Shown here piece by piece: positions 10,301 to 20,464 of a stretch of 64,000 nt of DNA (its first letter is position 1; the number at the start of each line of letters is the position of its first letter). Source of the DNA: Bathynomus jamesi (lineage: Eukaryota > Arthropoda > Malacostraca > Isopoda > Cirolanidae); contig JAJOZX010012099.1 of NCBI GenBank assembly GCA_023014485.1, forward strand, positions 47,566-111,565, in the 5' to 3' direction. The notes below the pieces were generated by a model. The model was not told where the DNA came from, searched no databases, and saw only the letters and a program-made list of their open reading frames with translations. The translations under genes and the position numbers were made by a program.

Positions 10301-13300
10301 GCCTCTTTCCACCAAGAGGGGAAAGTGCCCTCAATCCATATATGGTTGTAGAGATCTAGCAGGAACAGTTGCATAGTAGGATGGATGTGTTGGATCATAC
10401 AGTAGAGGATGCCATCCGGGCCAGGGGAAGAAGACCATCTAGAGGCTAGTGGTGCCTGTAGCTCTCACATGGTGAACAGCTGATTGTAGGAGCTGTTGAG
10501 GGATGGTGAGCAGCTTTTGTTAGGGGCCAGCGCATGGGGGCTGTCTGTGGAGGAGACAGCAGTGAAGGTAGATGCTAGAAGATTCGCCACTGACCTAGGT
10601 TCATAGAGAAGCCCATCATTACTTCGGAGGACCATGGTTTGGGAGGGGGCATGTCGTCTCTTGACACTCTGTACCTTCTTCCAGATAGTAGCTGATGGTG
10701 TGGAGGAGGTGATACCTGATACAAATGTACACCCGGAAGCTCGGCACTCTTTCATCATACGGTGAGCAACGGCTCTGCCCCGCGGCATCGTCATGTGATG
10801 AGTAGGGGTTCGCGTATGATAAAATCATCAGGTAGCCCTCCTCTTGGCTCGAATGGCCTCTGCACATTCTGAGTTCCACCAGGGTAGCCATCGGGCTCGG
10901 GGGTAGACAGAAGATCGTGGAATGCTGGTGCTTGCTGCTGTGATAACAGTTGTCTCAAAATATGCAATGCATTAATCAGAGGATGGAAAGTGGGCTGTCG
11001 TACAATGTGTGGAAGTGTTGTTCTGGAAAAGTGGCCAATTAGCTCTAGCCGTAATCCACTTCTCCAGTACCTGAACGGTCTAGTCATGCCAATTTAGTGT
11101 GAGGCAAACAGGGAAGTGGTCACTGCCATGGTCATCCTGAAGCACTTGCCAGGTGAAGTCCAGGAGGCCATTCATCGAGATGAATGATAGATCTATACAG
11201 GATGGGGTGCATCTGGTGGCGTGGTAGTGCTGGGGAGAGCCGTCATTGAGGCACTCGAAGTAGAGTTCAGCCATGAGGGTAATCAGGGTCGGAGCCACAA
11301 AAGTGGAGGTCGTATCTCCCCACAGGGGGTGGTGACTATTGAAATCACCCAAGAGTAGGAAGGGCCTGGGGAGTTGTTGAACAACCTCAACCAGGTCATC
11401 GCAGGAAACTTGGGAGTGAGGGGGGAGGTAGATCAAGCAGACTGTGTATTGCTTGTCCAGGAAAATCCTGACAGCAACCACTTGTAATGGGGATCTGATA
11501 GGGAGGTTGTGAAAGGAGACCATATGGTGGATGAGGATGGCAGCCCCCATTCGTGTGCAGGTAGGAGACAGAGAGGTAGTGCTAGAATATCCAGTGGGGC
11601 AGGGCATTGATCTGGTCCCCAGGATTAGCTCCTGGACACACACACACACACACGCCAGATGAGCAGAGGCAATCGGGGAATTTAGGCCTTCTTAATTTGC
11701 AGAGATTCCCCGACAGTTCCATTGTAGGATCGTCGCTTTTGGAGGGTTCATTGTTTGACGAGGGAGAAGTGGAGAGGTTGAAGGTTGGCAAAAACCTGGG
11801 TTTTTCACAAAAACCCCAGCTGGGTTTTTTGTTTTTTGATGGGTTGGTTGAAATTTTTTTTAGAAAGGTTTGATAATTATGTAGTGCCTAATATATCTAT
11901 TATTTTATTTATCTAATCTGCAATATATATTAAAAAGACATCTTTATTTCACAGAAAGTTCAGATATGAGAGATAATAATGATATATCAGAATTTTCTCC
12001 ATTTTAATTTTAGATCTTTCCTTTATTTCTTAACAGCAGATTTCAGCTTTATTTAGACCTAACTCAAATTTAAATTTTTAAGATGCCAGAGAGTTATAGA
12101 GGTGGAAGATCTAAAGCTAGCGAATGGGATGAGGTGACTTTATTAAGTGATAGCCTACTAGAGTACTATGCAATTATTGCAAAGAAAATATCACTCGAAA
12201 AATTGAGAGCGTGAAACATCATCTAGAGAAATGCAGTAAAAGAAAAGTGGAATGTTTTGAAAATGAGGCAAGGGGTATGCCGAGACTCGAATTTGGAGCA
12301 TCAGTTGAAACTGATTCACTTCCTCCAACTTTGGCTTCTGGCAAAGATGATCCAAAGATTATAAGTGAAAATGTGCCTGAAATGAGTGACACCAGTGCGG
12401 GTTCTTCATCATCCACATTCTGTCATTCAACACCAATAAAGCATGATAAAAGGCAAAGATCAATTACACCATTTGTGGTAAGAACGACTGTGGACCAAAA
12501 GGAAGAATTAGATTTACGAGTTGCGAGGTTCTTTTTTTCAGCTAACATACCCTTCAACATTTTAGAAAATAAAGAATTTATAAAATTAATCAAAGGTCTA
12601 AGATCAGGATATGAACCACCAAACAGGAAAAGGTTGGCATCTGATCTGTTAATAAAAGTTAATGATGAAGTAATCCATGAAATGAAGAATGACCTTAATC
12701 TTGATGATTGTACCATTACCCTTATGCAAGATGGCTGGAGTTCAGTAGGTAATGATCCTTCTATTGCGAACAGTATTCATAATGGAAAAAAGCCATATCT
12801 GATTTCAGCAGTAGATGCTGGAAGTACAAAAACAGCAGAATATTGTGCACAGTTAGCTAGAGAAGCAATAACAAAAACTAAAGAATATATGGCATTGATG
12901 TAAGTATAACTATTTTGTAGGTACATTTTATTTTAGTTATAAACTGAATGTAATTCTTCCCTTGGTATACTTAAATGCTCAGGTCCTTATGAGTTATGAC
13001 ATTTTATTTTCAGGTATTTGCTATATGCACTGATAATGAAAACAAAATGATAAGAATGAGAGAAATTCTTAAGGAGGACAACAACAGTCTTATTACTTAT
13101 GGCTGTTCAGCACACCATCTAAACTTGGTAGAAAAAGATGTCTCCCCAAAATCAGTTCTCAAACATGTTGTAGAAATTAACAAATATTTCCAAAACCATC
13201 ACCAACCTCATGTAAGCTAAAAACAAATCCAATAAATTAGCTACTGTCGGCTTCTTTTATGCATTAGCACTGTCAATGTTAGCATTAGCACCGTCACCAG

Positions 13301-16300
13301 TGTGAATCTTAATTCACGACTCATTAATAAGATGCATAGGCTATTTATTTATGCTGTCAAATCCAGCAATATTTGTAATAAAAATTTATATTTTAGGGTT
13401 GGTTAATGGAGAAAGGAGGTATGATGCCGCAACTACCAAATGAAACCAGATGGAATTCTCAGTTAGAATGCATAAAAACCTATTTGTCAAATTACTCTCT
13501 ATATATAGAAATAAGAGAAGAGCATATTGAAGACATTGATCACAGCATCAGAAAATTGATAGATAACTTATCTATACAGAGAGAGGCAATCAATTTACAG
13601 TCACAACTCTTACTTGTTGGAAATGCTCTAGATAAGGTGTGTTTATATTATGCAGTTAAAATTACTTAACTTCAAATACCAATATTAATTTAAAGATATT
13701 TTATAGACTTATAGTGCACATTTTATTTATAGAATCCTGTACTAAAGCACTACTAATAAATAATTAAAATACACTTCATTTTGTGTTGTAACTTGTAACA
13801 CCAAAAAATAAATTCTAACAATGCATAATTCTAAATGCTTAGATGTTTTCATTCAGCCATATATAACTTCATAGTTTTTATTTTTTTTGTTACAGTTGCA
13901 GGCTGATAATACAACATTATCTGATGCTGTTGAAATTTGGCTCAATTTAATCCAAGATGAAAAATTAGCTCCATACAAAGAAGATATTATTAAGAGATTT
14001 AAAAAAGCTATGGAGCCATGTTATCTTTTGGCAAATATAACTGACCCAAAGTATGAAGGTAAATAGGACCTAAATGCTTAACTACTATCAATATATAAAA
14101 CATAGGTAACTCAACTGTACGGGCAGAGGAGTTTTCTCTAATCTGAATCAAATCATCTGGCATTGCCATATTAGATAACAATTAGCATAAATTAGATACC
14201 ATAACATAAATTATATAATCTATATTATTAGCTTTATTTTTGTTTCCACACAGTTCTATTATTTTTCAGGACAAAACTGAATAGAGTTCAAGAGGAAGAG
14301 GCTGAAGAATGGTTGATTGAAATAAATTCAGAATACATGGCAGGATATTATTCATTCTGCTAAAAAGACGCACTAATTTTTCCTCCTTATTTATTCAAAG
14401 ATAGTATAGTGAGCTCTACATCAGCTAGTAATTGGTGGAAAATTGTTGAAATAAAAAAAAAAAAGAGACCAGGTTACCATTAGGTTTTGCTAAATTTATG
14501 AGATCTTTTCATAGTTGTCTGGCCAGTTCTGGATCATTGGAAAGATTTTTTTCAACGTTTGGCTTGGTATGAAGTAAAATGCGAAATAGGTTAGGGAAAG
14601 AAAAGGCAGAAATGTTGGTTCGAATCTACCGCCAGTCCTCCACCTAAGGTCAAAAGATGCTGAACATACTGATCAATAATTAATCAATATTAGGTACCAC
14701 TTAAATTATTTAAATTATAAAGCTGAAAAGAAACATGATTTATTTTTAGATATAAGTAGCCAATTAGAAGATAGATAAATTAGATACAGTATTAGATATA
14801 AGGCATAATGAAACATGTCAAATAAATAGTTTCTGGAAATTTTAGTTTATATTGGCCTTATCACATTAATTATAGTTTATAGTTGTTAACATATAAGACT
14901 GCATAACCATATTATAAAAAATGCCAAGTTAAAAATAAGTTTGAGAAGTAAATTGATGTGGGTTTTTGGTGGGTTTTTGGTCTTGGGTTTTTTGGGTGGG
15001 TTTTGGGGTACCAACCCTGGTGAAGGTGCTAGGGAGTTAAACTGTGGATGGAGATCTCGGTTTATGATGGCGGGGGGAAAGTCGGGGGCCTGCCGGGTCA
15101 CCTGCCGGGTCACCTGCCGGGTCACTTGCCGTGTCACTTGCCGTGTCACTTGCCGTGTCACTTGCCGTTCACCAAGGAGGGAATCGGCTGACCTGCCAAC
15201 CCCTTCGGGGACTGTGGGGCCGAATCGACCGAACGGGACCGGAGGCGTGGATCGTGGCAGCCCGGAGAACGTCGCGGGCTCAGAGGGTGAGGCGTCTCTA
15301 GGCAGGGTTCAGTGGTCATGTAACGGGGGAGGGTTCCGTTCTCCATATTGGCACCTCCCTGTTTGTCTGTGGTTTCTCGGGACACCTCGGGTGACAACAG
15401 GGGGTACCAGTAAAACCGGGCGGGTGGGAGAGAGGACAAAGTTTGGGTGGCCGATGAGGGAAGAGCCGGAGGTATGAGAGGGACCGGTTCAGTCGGGTCC
15501 AGGGAGATGAGCCAGGGTGTTCTCGTTGTGGGGTGGAGAAAATGGCACCCGGGGGTAAGGTAGATCCATGAGGCTTTGGGGTGCGGCCGAGGGTACTCTG
15601 GTCACACCATGTAGGTGTGCCAGTGCCGCATCCACTGGATTCTCGGATGTGGGGTTATCTGCCCCGTGTCTCCCCCTAGGTGGTGGCTCGTGCACGTCAG
15701 CTACGACTATCAACTTCTTCAGGGGTGAGTGCGAGGGTGAGAGGGTCATCTTAGGCGAGGTTAAGGGTGTAGGTGCTTGAGTTCTTTTTTTGGATTTAGG
15801 AGAAGAGAGGAGGCTTGTTGGATGGTCGGTGAGTCTGGAGACTCACTCCGGCGTCTCCGCCTCGTTGATTTACCCCGGGCACTAGGGTTGGTGTGTTCTC
15901 AGAGTGCGGTGAGAGCGGAGTTCCTGGGAGACGGGAACCGAGATTCCCGATTCCAGAGTTCTGGGAAGTGTGTAACTGGAGATACATGATAGGGGGACAG
16001 GCGGCTGCTGGGTCCGGCGTGGGGCCCGATCGGGAAGGGGGATTAGTAGTCGATGGGGGTTTGAGTGGCGGATTTGGACGGTGAGCCGAGGGCTGCAGCA
16101 CAAGAGACCCCCGGCCTCACCTCCCGACTTCGCACCCTGTCTCGCGCCTCTCGTAGGCTGATGAAGTCCGCCACCTGCAGGGCCCGGACCTCCTCCTCAA
16201 ACTTAAAGATAATTCGCGAGTCGAAGAAGGATGTGTGCCGGCGCAGTTTGAGCATTTAGGCGAGTTGGGACATCGTTCTGGGTGGGCGATATCCCTGCAA

Positions 16301-18937
16301 CGTACACACAGTTGTTGTGGTTGTCGGCATACCGAACTGACGTGCCCAAACTTATTGCACTTAAAGCAACGGGTCGGGTTTGGAATGTATGGGCGGACTG
16401 AGAACTCGCATGACGCGCGGTCTCCATGCCCCACACAATACGACCGGGAGGGACTAGGGTGTTGAACGTGAGGAGGAGGCGCGGGGTGGGTTGGGAGGTA
16501 CCTCCTTGACGAGACGTGAATCTATGAACCTTAATGATACCCTGGGGTGAGAGGTCTTCTAATAACTCGTTCTCGGGTATTATCAATGAACGGGTAGCGA
16601 AGATAGTGCCTTGACTCTGGTTCAGGCGAGGGTGAGGGGAAACGGACACCGAATATCCTTCTGTGAGGGAGAGTAGGGCATTCGTTTTTGCCGCTGTTCG
16701 CGATTTTATAAGGAGAGAACCGTCCTTCTGTGGTCGGACGTCATAACCGCTAGAGTTTTTGCGCGTGCGGATCGCTTGAAATGTCCATTCAGAGTTGGAC
16801 GGTAGGAACCCAGAAGTAGGGCGATTAACTAAAAATTTGTGAATATTGGGTAGGGATAGGGAAGCTGTTGGTTCGAGGTGGACTGGGACATCTAGTGGTC
16901 GATAGGACGGACGTGGGCGCCGACTTCCACGTCCGTCACGGGGCTCTCTTCGTGAAGAGGCGGGTCGATGGCGGGTGAGAGGGGCATACAGAGAGAGCGA
17001 GAGGCCTGTTTTTCGGGGCGAGTCTTTCGTGGACCCTGTTGGCTTGCCCGTAGCTGGCTGAGGGGAGCTGGGGTGGGACTCCTGCTCTAGAGGAGGCGTG
17101 TCCAAAGGCATGTTCGAGGTACAGGTTGCGGTCGGTAATGAGGGAGGAGAATGCGAGTGGTCTGTAGCCAGAGGAGGGACGATCCCCTCACGACGTGGTC
17201 TTCCAGTGGTAGAGGACTTGGGTAGGGGTCTGGTCGCCCACCACCCGAGTTCTAGGACAAGAAGAGTAGACCATAGTTATTAGTTAGAGAAAAACGGACC
17301 CAGGCCGCAAGAAACTGCCTACCGGTGAGAAAGGGAAGCCGAGCGCAAACCGCCGGGGGCGGGGTACCTCGTTCCCAGGGACACACCGTCGGTTTAAAAA
17401 CGGTGCCCCGTGATGCGAAAGTTTGCCCCCAAACGGCGCAGAGACCCCAGCCCCCCAATCACCACCGGCCAGACACCCAACTATCCACACAGTGTCACCT
17501 CCGGAGGAAAGTACTGGAGACCCGTACTGGGAGCCAAAGACTTTAGTAGCATTTATTCCGTCTCCCCAGTAGCCTGTCCGGCATGGGTAACCCTTCCGGG
17601 GCTAAGGCCCCGCCGACGTAGCCCACTGGGTCAACACGGGAACCCGCCGCCACGACAAGGTGGCTACAGGTGGGGGTATATATATATAAGCACTGCAAAA
17701 TATTCATTAAAAATATTTTCATTAACGTTAACTTATATCTTATCCGCTATAACCATCTTTTAATCTACATTGTTTCTCTGTCAACATGAAAAACACGTTA
17801 ATTTTTCCGATTTTTTCTTAAAACTCCAAAGCAAATTTCTACTATTAATTTAGTGTTGTCAGTGAAGTATGCAGTATTTCTTGGCTTCTTCTCTTTTGGA
17901 CATATTGATTTTTATCTGGAAGCCACTTTAATCAGTAAATGTTTTTTTCGTTATCACCGTTTGTTCTTAACAAAAATCTGTCCTTCACCACTTCTGTAGT
18001 GAGGTTATGCTTTGAGACCAAGTTAACTCTTAAAATAGTATTCTCGTATTCGTACGGTCCTGCTACGTAAGTCCCGCTAGGGTTCAGGGTATGAGTATTC
18101 CCATATCTATATGTGTACATTTTCCCACTACCAATTCAGGCCTGAGTACCGCGGTATTCGGTACGACATTGCCAAGTCACCATTTACGGGGTTAAACTGT
18201 AGTTTCCCTCCTCCGTAAAAGGCCAGTACAATTTTTTTTTTTTACCTCTTTTCCCTCGTATAGTTTTTAAGAACTTTCGTGGTACAGTCCGTTAGGAATT
18301 AAATTCGAATCGTAGTCCCCAATTCGACTCCCGTCTCGTCCACCTTAGGTTGACGTGAGCCGGCCCACCTAATCGTAATACCCATGTTCGGGTGACTGTA
18401 AGTTCGCGACCCAACCCCTTTGTGGGAAAAGCGGGGTTTGGGACGTTTTCATTTCAATCACGTTAATTAATTTTTAGTCTATACAATATCATACCCTAAA
18501 AATAGATTTCAGATGGATAAGGCGGGTTTGAGCGGCAGTTGTAAAAGAACTGTATTAATCCATTTGTAAATGGATTAATACATTAGTTATTTTTACAGAT
18601 ATTTTGTTATTAATACATTTATTTTTATCAGCTCGCAGCCTTTCGGTTACACCCTGGTCCATTACCGGAGCAGTATCGTTTCATGAATCAACCTCCTGGC
18701 CAGCGTAAACACAAGAAACATAAGAAACAGAAGAACAGACCTGGAGATACGCCGACGCAAGACGGCGGTGGAGAGGGAGGAGACATTCATGAAAAGAAAC
18801 ACAAAAAGAAAAAGAACGACGATGAGAAGGAGAGGCGAAGAAAGAAAAAAGAAAAGAAGAAAAAAAAGCAAAGACATAGTCCTGAGCATCCTGGGTTATC
18901 AGGGTGTGATCTTACCAAAATGTCTATGGCTATGTAA
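5753..18937 (+). CDS. MED19: Mediator complex subunit 19 (MED19), 5'-incomplete, three exons
   Basis: MED19 is a nuclear subunit of the Mediator head/middle region that links activators to RNA polymerase II. Joining 5753-5845, 6011-6151 and 18632-18937 gives 178-179 in-frame residues ending at TAA. Conserved blocks appear in order: ELTGATNLMAHYGLEHAYN, SSFLPTLPGIID, SSLRSLIEKPP, AAFRLHPGPLPEQYRFM, then a lysine-rich tail (HKKHKK, KKKEKKKKKQ) ending with RHSPEHPG. All are hallmarks of animal MED19. Human MED19 is about 244 residues, so roughly 60 N-terminal residues lie in upstream exons that I could not locate. Splice sites are canonical: ag|gat, aag|gtttgt, tag|gta, cag|gtaaac, cag|ctc. A Gly usual in the LAGFRLH block reads Ala here. 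The frame is intact, so the gene is probably live despite a 12.5-kb transposon-filled intron. Confidence 0.93.
6011..6151 (+). CDS. MED19: MED19 internal exon
   Basis: Forty-seven codons run from VRDSLSSFLP to the PLNHHQ block. The acceptor is tttaattag and the donor is cag|gtaaac. Phase 0 joins directly to the exon at 18632. Confidence 0.93.
7042..7594. mobile_element. hAT-like MITE with 8-bp target duplication
   Basis: The direct repeat cacttcag occurs at 7042-7049 and 7587-7594. The interior starts tgttgggagtaatggtg and ends cgtgcataccactg, so the ends read as imperfect CAGTGnT...ACnACTG-type hAT termini, with one CAG apparently lost at the left. The subterminal sequence is rich in diverged gttactttt/agtaacg motifs in both orientations. 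A poly-T tract of about 30 lies at 7328-7357. There is no coding capacity. Confidence 0.7.
7980..8899 (-). mobile_element. Penelope-like element (PLE) 3' remnant
   Basis: The minus strand carries the C-terminal GIY-YIG region of a PLE, followed by 3' sequence down to about 7980. The remnant is rearranged: 8217-8255 repeats 8664-8702 almost exactly, and the aattgtgggaggagcatac stretch near 8140 recurs in diverged form near 8310. All reverse-transcriptase coding is missing. The 5' side breaks off into the neighbouring LINE at about 8895. Confidence 0.8.
8344..8899 (-). pseudogene. PLE GIY-YIG endonuclease fragment
   Basis: Reading on the minus strand, a connection region (NIIVKNSPTNNSGIIYKIGC) leads into CDSFYIGQTGKDLHTRVKQH. 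This is the GIY-YIG nuclease core with its Cys pair (CKQC) and the conserved Arg and His. The reading then shifts frame near 8560 and continues as QLSHCIDWNNASVLFHSSN and a helical C-terminus. In intact PLEs this domain follows the reverse transcriptase and nicks target DNA. Here it is detached and frameshifted. Confidence 0.85.
8895..11745 (-). pseudogene. LINE copy A ORF2 (APE endonuclease, RT, partial RNase H)
   Basis: The endonuclease at about 11080-11700 shows LLLGDFNSHHPLWG, then CIDLSFIS and the terminal DHGSDHFPV motif. The linker and RT fall in pieces: LDPTNYRPIALTCCACKIFE (10315 side), FVLSTFFDIQKAYDTTHRRI, and SIYADDLA near 9760. RNase H starts with YMDGSQSEVGA-like and SAELFAI at 9040-8910, then stops at the PLE junction. 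Several frameshifts split it into at least six readings, so it is inactive. Confidence 0.85.
11786..15020 (+). mobile_element. hAT DNA transposon inserted between LINE ORF1 and ORF2
   Basis: The flanking repeat tgaaggt occurs at 11779-11785 and 15021-15027; the eighth base differs (t/g), so it approximates an 8-bp hAT duplication. Both ends are G/T-rich and inverted: tggcaaaaacctgggttttt at the left against ccagggttggtaccccaaaa read inward from the right. The 3.2-kb interior carries a degenerate, apparently intron-split hAT transposase on the + strand. Confidence 0.82.
12084..14645 (+). pseudogene. hAT transposase with BED zinc finger, degenerate
   Basis: A BED-type zinc finger lies at about 12165-12240 (CNYC then VKHHLEKC), with a frameshift just upstream of it. 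The catalytic core follows: LMQDGWSSVGNDPSI and AVDAGSTKTAEYC at 12720-12850, TDNENKM at about 13030, YGCSAHHLNL at about 13100, and NETRWNSQLECIKTY at about 13440. The C-terminal dimerisation block is at about 14480-14640 (LASSGSLERFFSTFGL). GT...AG-like boundaries suggest introns near 12900-13013, 13213-13397, 13638-13896 and after 14058, though not all phases match. Stop codons near 14280-14400 break the frame. It is non-functional. Confidence 0.82.
15030..17111 (-). pseudogene. LINE copy A ORF1 (gag-like with zinc knuckles)
   Basis: The ORF starts at MPLDTPPLEQ. An N-terminal Pro/Arg-rich region is followed by SLPNIHKFLVNRPTSG and DGSLLIKSR blocks. A +/-1 shift near 16440 leads to three zinc knuckles, CFKCNKFGHVSSVC (Cx2Cx4Hx4C), CVRCRDIAHPERC and CSNC...H. 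A basic segment follows (REARDRVRSREVRPGVS), then a low-complexity C-terminus. This order is typical of I-clade LINE ORF1 proteins, which bind element RNA. Frameshifts inactivate it. Confidence 0.85.
15089..15172. repeat. 12-bp minisatellite (seven units)
   Basis: Seven consecutive 12-base units run cctgccgggtca to cttgccgtgtca. The flank ctgccgttcacc, found once in LINE copy C near 26650, shows that the array expanded from LINE sequence. It is in frame as repeated CRVT on the plus strand, but that reading is a shadow. Confidence 0.92.
17112..17690 (-). other. LINE copy A 5' region
   Basis: 17112-17270 matches (reverse-complemented) the region ahead of ORF1 in copy C (24540-24700). 17280-17690 is GC-rich, with no coding seen. 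It ends against a (TA) run at 17681-17691. Confidence 0.55.
17691..18550. other. Unassigned intron sequence
   Basis: AT-rich at both ends, with a more complex centre (about 18030-18440) that does not look like random intron. No domain could be read on either strand. Confidence 0.4.
18551..18582. repeat. Perfect 15-bp palindrome near the MED19 3' acceptor
   Basis: The arm tgtattaatccattt at 18551-18565 is exactly reverse-complemented at 18568-18582 around a 2-base loop. It sits 50 bases upstream of the last MED19 exon. Confidence 0.9.
18632..18937 (+). CDS. MED19: MED19 terminal exon
   Basis: One hundred and one codons start at LAAFRLHPGP, carry the conserved PLPEQYRFM, then a lysine-rich low-complexity region, and end with TAA at 18935-18937. 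The cag|ctc acceptor is in phase 0 with the exon ending at 6151. Confidence 0.93.
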   Translation, partial: LAAFRLHPGPLPEQYRFMNQPPGQRKHKKHKKQKNRPGDTPTQDGGGEGGDIHEKKHKKKKNDDEKERRRKKKEKKKKKQRHSPEHPGLSGCDLTKMSMAM

Positions 18938-19778
18938 TTAAAGTTTTATAGGTGAAATTTGGAACGAAATAGATTTATTTTCAATATATAGTTTTTATTA
19001 TTATTATGCACGGCCTGTCGTTCTTCCTCCAGTATTATTCTGTATTGTTTTGAATATTCCATGAAGCTTTTCATCAATTTAAGATTAATTCTGACTACAG
19101 ATCGGATAGTTTGAATTGATTTTCATTGATAAACACATGAGTGAAAACGTGAATAAAATGACGTGTCTCACCCTTCACATATTGCGAGATCGTATGTTGA
19201 TTCTCGCTGGAAAAAGTGTTTTAGACGACTGTGGAGCTAGGGTGGTGGACTGGCCATTTGAACAAAATAAAAGGATAAACGATTCGGCCTTATAGATACT
19301 TTATAAATACTGTATTGTTTTAAGTATATATTTTTTTGTATTATTCTTTGAATCACAGCTCTGGGAGGACGTCTCTGTGTACTACAACCATTAATTTATT
19401 TGCTCAGCCAAGTGGTATATTTGAGATTTGTTTAGTGTACAGAAAGTATTTTTGAAATGAAATTTAAAAGACCCCTGATCTATGTGCAGCAGCAGACGGT
19501 AATTTACCCTTTCTCATTATTTATTATACTGTAACTTTTTACATGTAACATTTTGTTTTTCAATACAATTAGAAAAGTATGCATGTTCTTCTCAATTTCT
19601 TAGGCAATAACTTCTGTTTTAGGTAACATTAATTTGTCGCAAAATTTACTTGCTTCAAGTAACATTCCCATATATTTTATCTCAAAAACTGCTCAAAGGT
19701 CTTCAACTATGCTTTCTTTTTTATATGATTATGAATAAAGTTTAAATATTTTTCTTTTAATTTTTAAATGTAATGGGT
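18938..19778 (+). other. MED19 3' UTR and downstream AT-rich sequence
   Basis: AATAAA hexamers at 19152-19157 and near 19734 are candidate poly(A) signals for MED19. No other gene was recognised. The end of the transcript cannot be fixed from sequence alone. Confidence 0.55.
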
Positions 19779-19870
19779 CTACGTTGTAGCCAATGTAACA
19801 CCGCTTCTCGTTGATCAGCGAAGTTAAGCGATATTGAGTTGGATCGGAGACTGTCCTCCGCGTCGTGACT
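19779..19870 (+). ncRNA. 5S rRNA-derived segment (not a normal 5S gene)
   Basis: The stretch caccgcttctcgttgatcag, followed by cgaagttaagc, matches the 5S rRNA region carrying the internal box A. ttggatcggagactgtcctc then resembles the box C region (ttggatgggtgaccgcctgg). The segment between the boxes is shortened and the 5S ends are poor. It directly precedes the 5' region of LINE copy B, so it may be a Pol III-type head of that element or a 5S pseudogene. Confidence 0.65.
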
Positions 19871-20464
19871 ATGTATCGACCTGTGGTTCGGATTCCACGT
19901 GAAGCCGTAAGGGCTCTATCTGCCTTCGTGGACCATCGGACCCGTCTGGGGACCCGGCTGACCTCCTTATATTCTTTTTCTCCTCTACCCCCTTCCTTCT
20001 GGGTTTTTTATTTCGTATTTGGCTTTGTTTTGGACCTTGATTTGACCCTTCCCTTGGACCTTGGGTGAGGGAGGTGGTTGTACTTCACCCTTGTCGTCCT
20101 TAAACCAAACCCAAGCCCTGACCCTGCCAACTCTCACCGCGCGTTGGACGAGACTGGCTGCCTTTTAGGCACGGGCACGGGGACTGGGTATGGGTGTATC
20201 TCCCCTGCGTGACAGCTATTGGCGGTGGGACCGAATGTGCCCATGATTCGCCTTTCCCTTGTTGGAGTCGGTGGTAGTTGGATGCGCACGGGGGATGAAG
20301 TTTCTTTGATTTTCCTATGGCTTCTTCTCGACTTAAGACCTCTGCTTCTAATTCTCTGACTACGGTTTTGGATACTCCTCTCTAGCCCTTATTGTTTCTT
20401 CCGGGGATGGTCCTGTCCAGAGACGACGACTACTTCAATTTCTCTGCCGTTATCTTCCACAAAG

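Larger units (their letters stand above)
8895..17690 (-). mobile_element. I-type LINE, copy A, split by a hAT insertion
   Basis: This is a minus-strand two-ORF LINE. The 5' UTR lies at about 17112-17690, ORF1 (gag-like) at about 15030-17111, a hAT insertion at 11786-15020, and ORF2 (endonuclease, reverse transcriptase, start of RNase H) at 8895-11745. It matches copies B and C downstream: the sequence on either side of the hAT is continuous in copy C around 26700-26780. The 3' end is cut inside RNase H where it abuts PLE sequence. It is more GC-rich than the surrounding intron. Confidence 0.87.
6152..18631 (+). other. MED19 intron of 12.5 kb filled with mobile elements
   Basis: The donor gtaaac at 6152 and the acceptor tttttatcag at 18622-18631 bound this intron. 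It contains a hAT-type MITE, a Penelope remnant, an antisense I-type LINE and a hAT transposon inside that LINE. The stretches 6154-7041 and 7595-7979 show nothing recognisable. The minus-strand LINE runs opposite to MED19 transcription, so its own poly(A) signals would not act on the MED19 pre-mRNA. Confidence 0.85.

Noticed and set aside
11607..11873. Plus-strand frame with a (CA)n tract
   Set aside because: It spans the antisense of LINE ORF2 and the hAT border and has no domain.
14941..15477. 178-codon plus-strand open frame with CRVT repeats
   Set aside because: It is the antisense shadow of LINE ORF1, created by the 12-bp array.
18683..18937. Lysine-rich low-complexity frame as junk
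   Set aside because: Its in-frame upstream sequence FRLHPGPLPEQYRFM and the spliced exons identify it as MED19.
19779..19870. Functional 5S rRNA gene
   Set aside because: The intermediate element is shortened, the ends do not match, and no clear T-run terminator follows.
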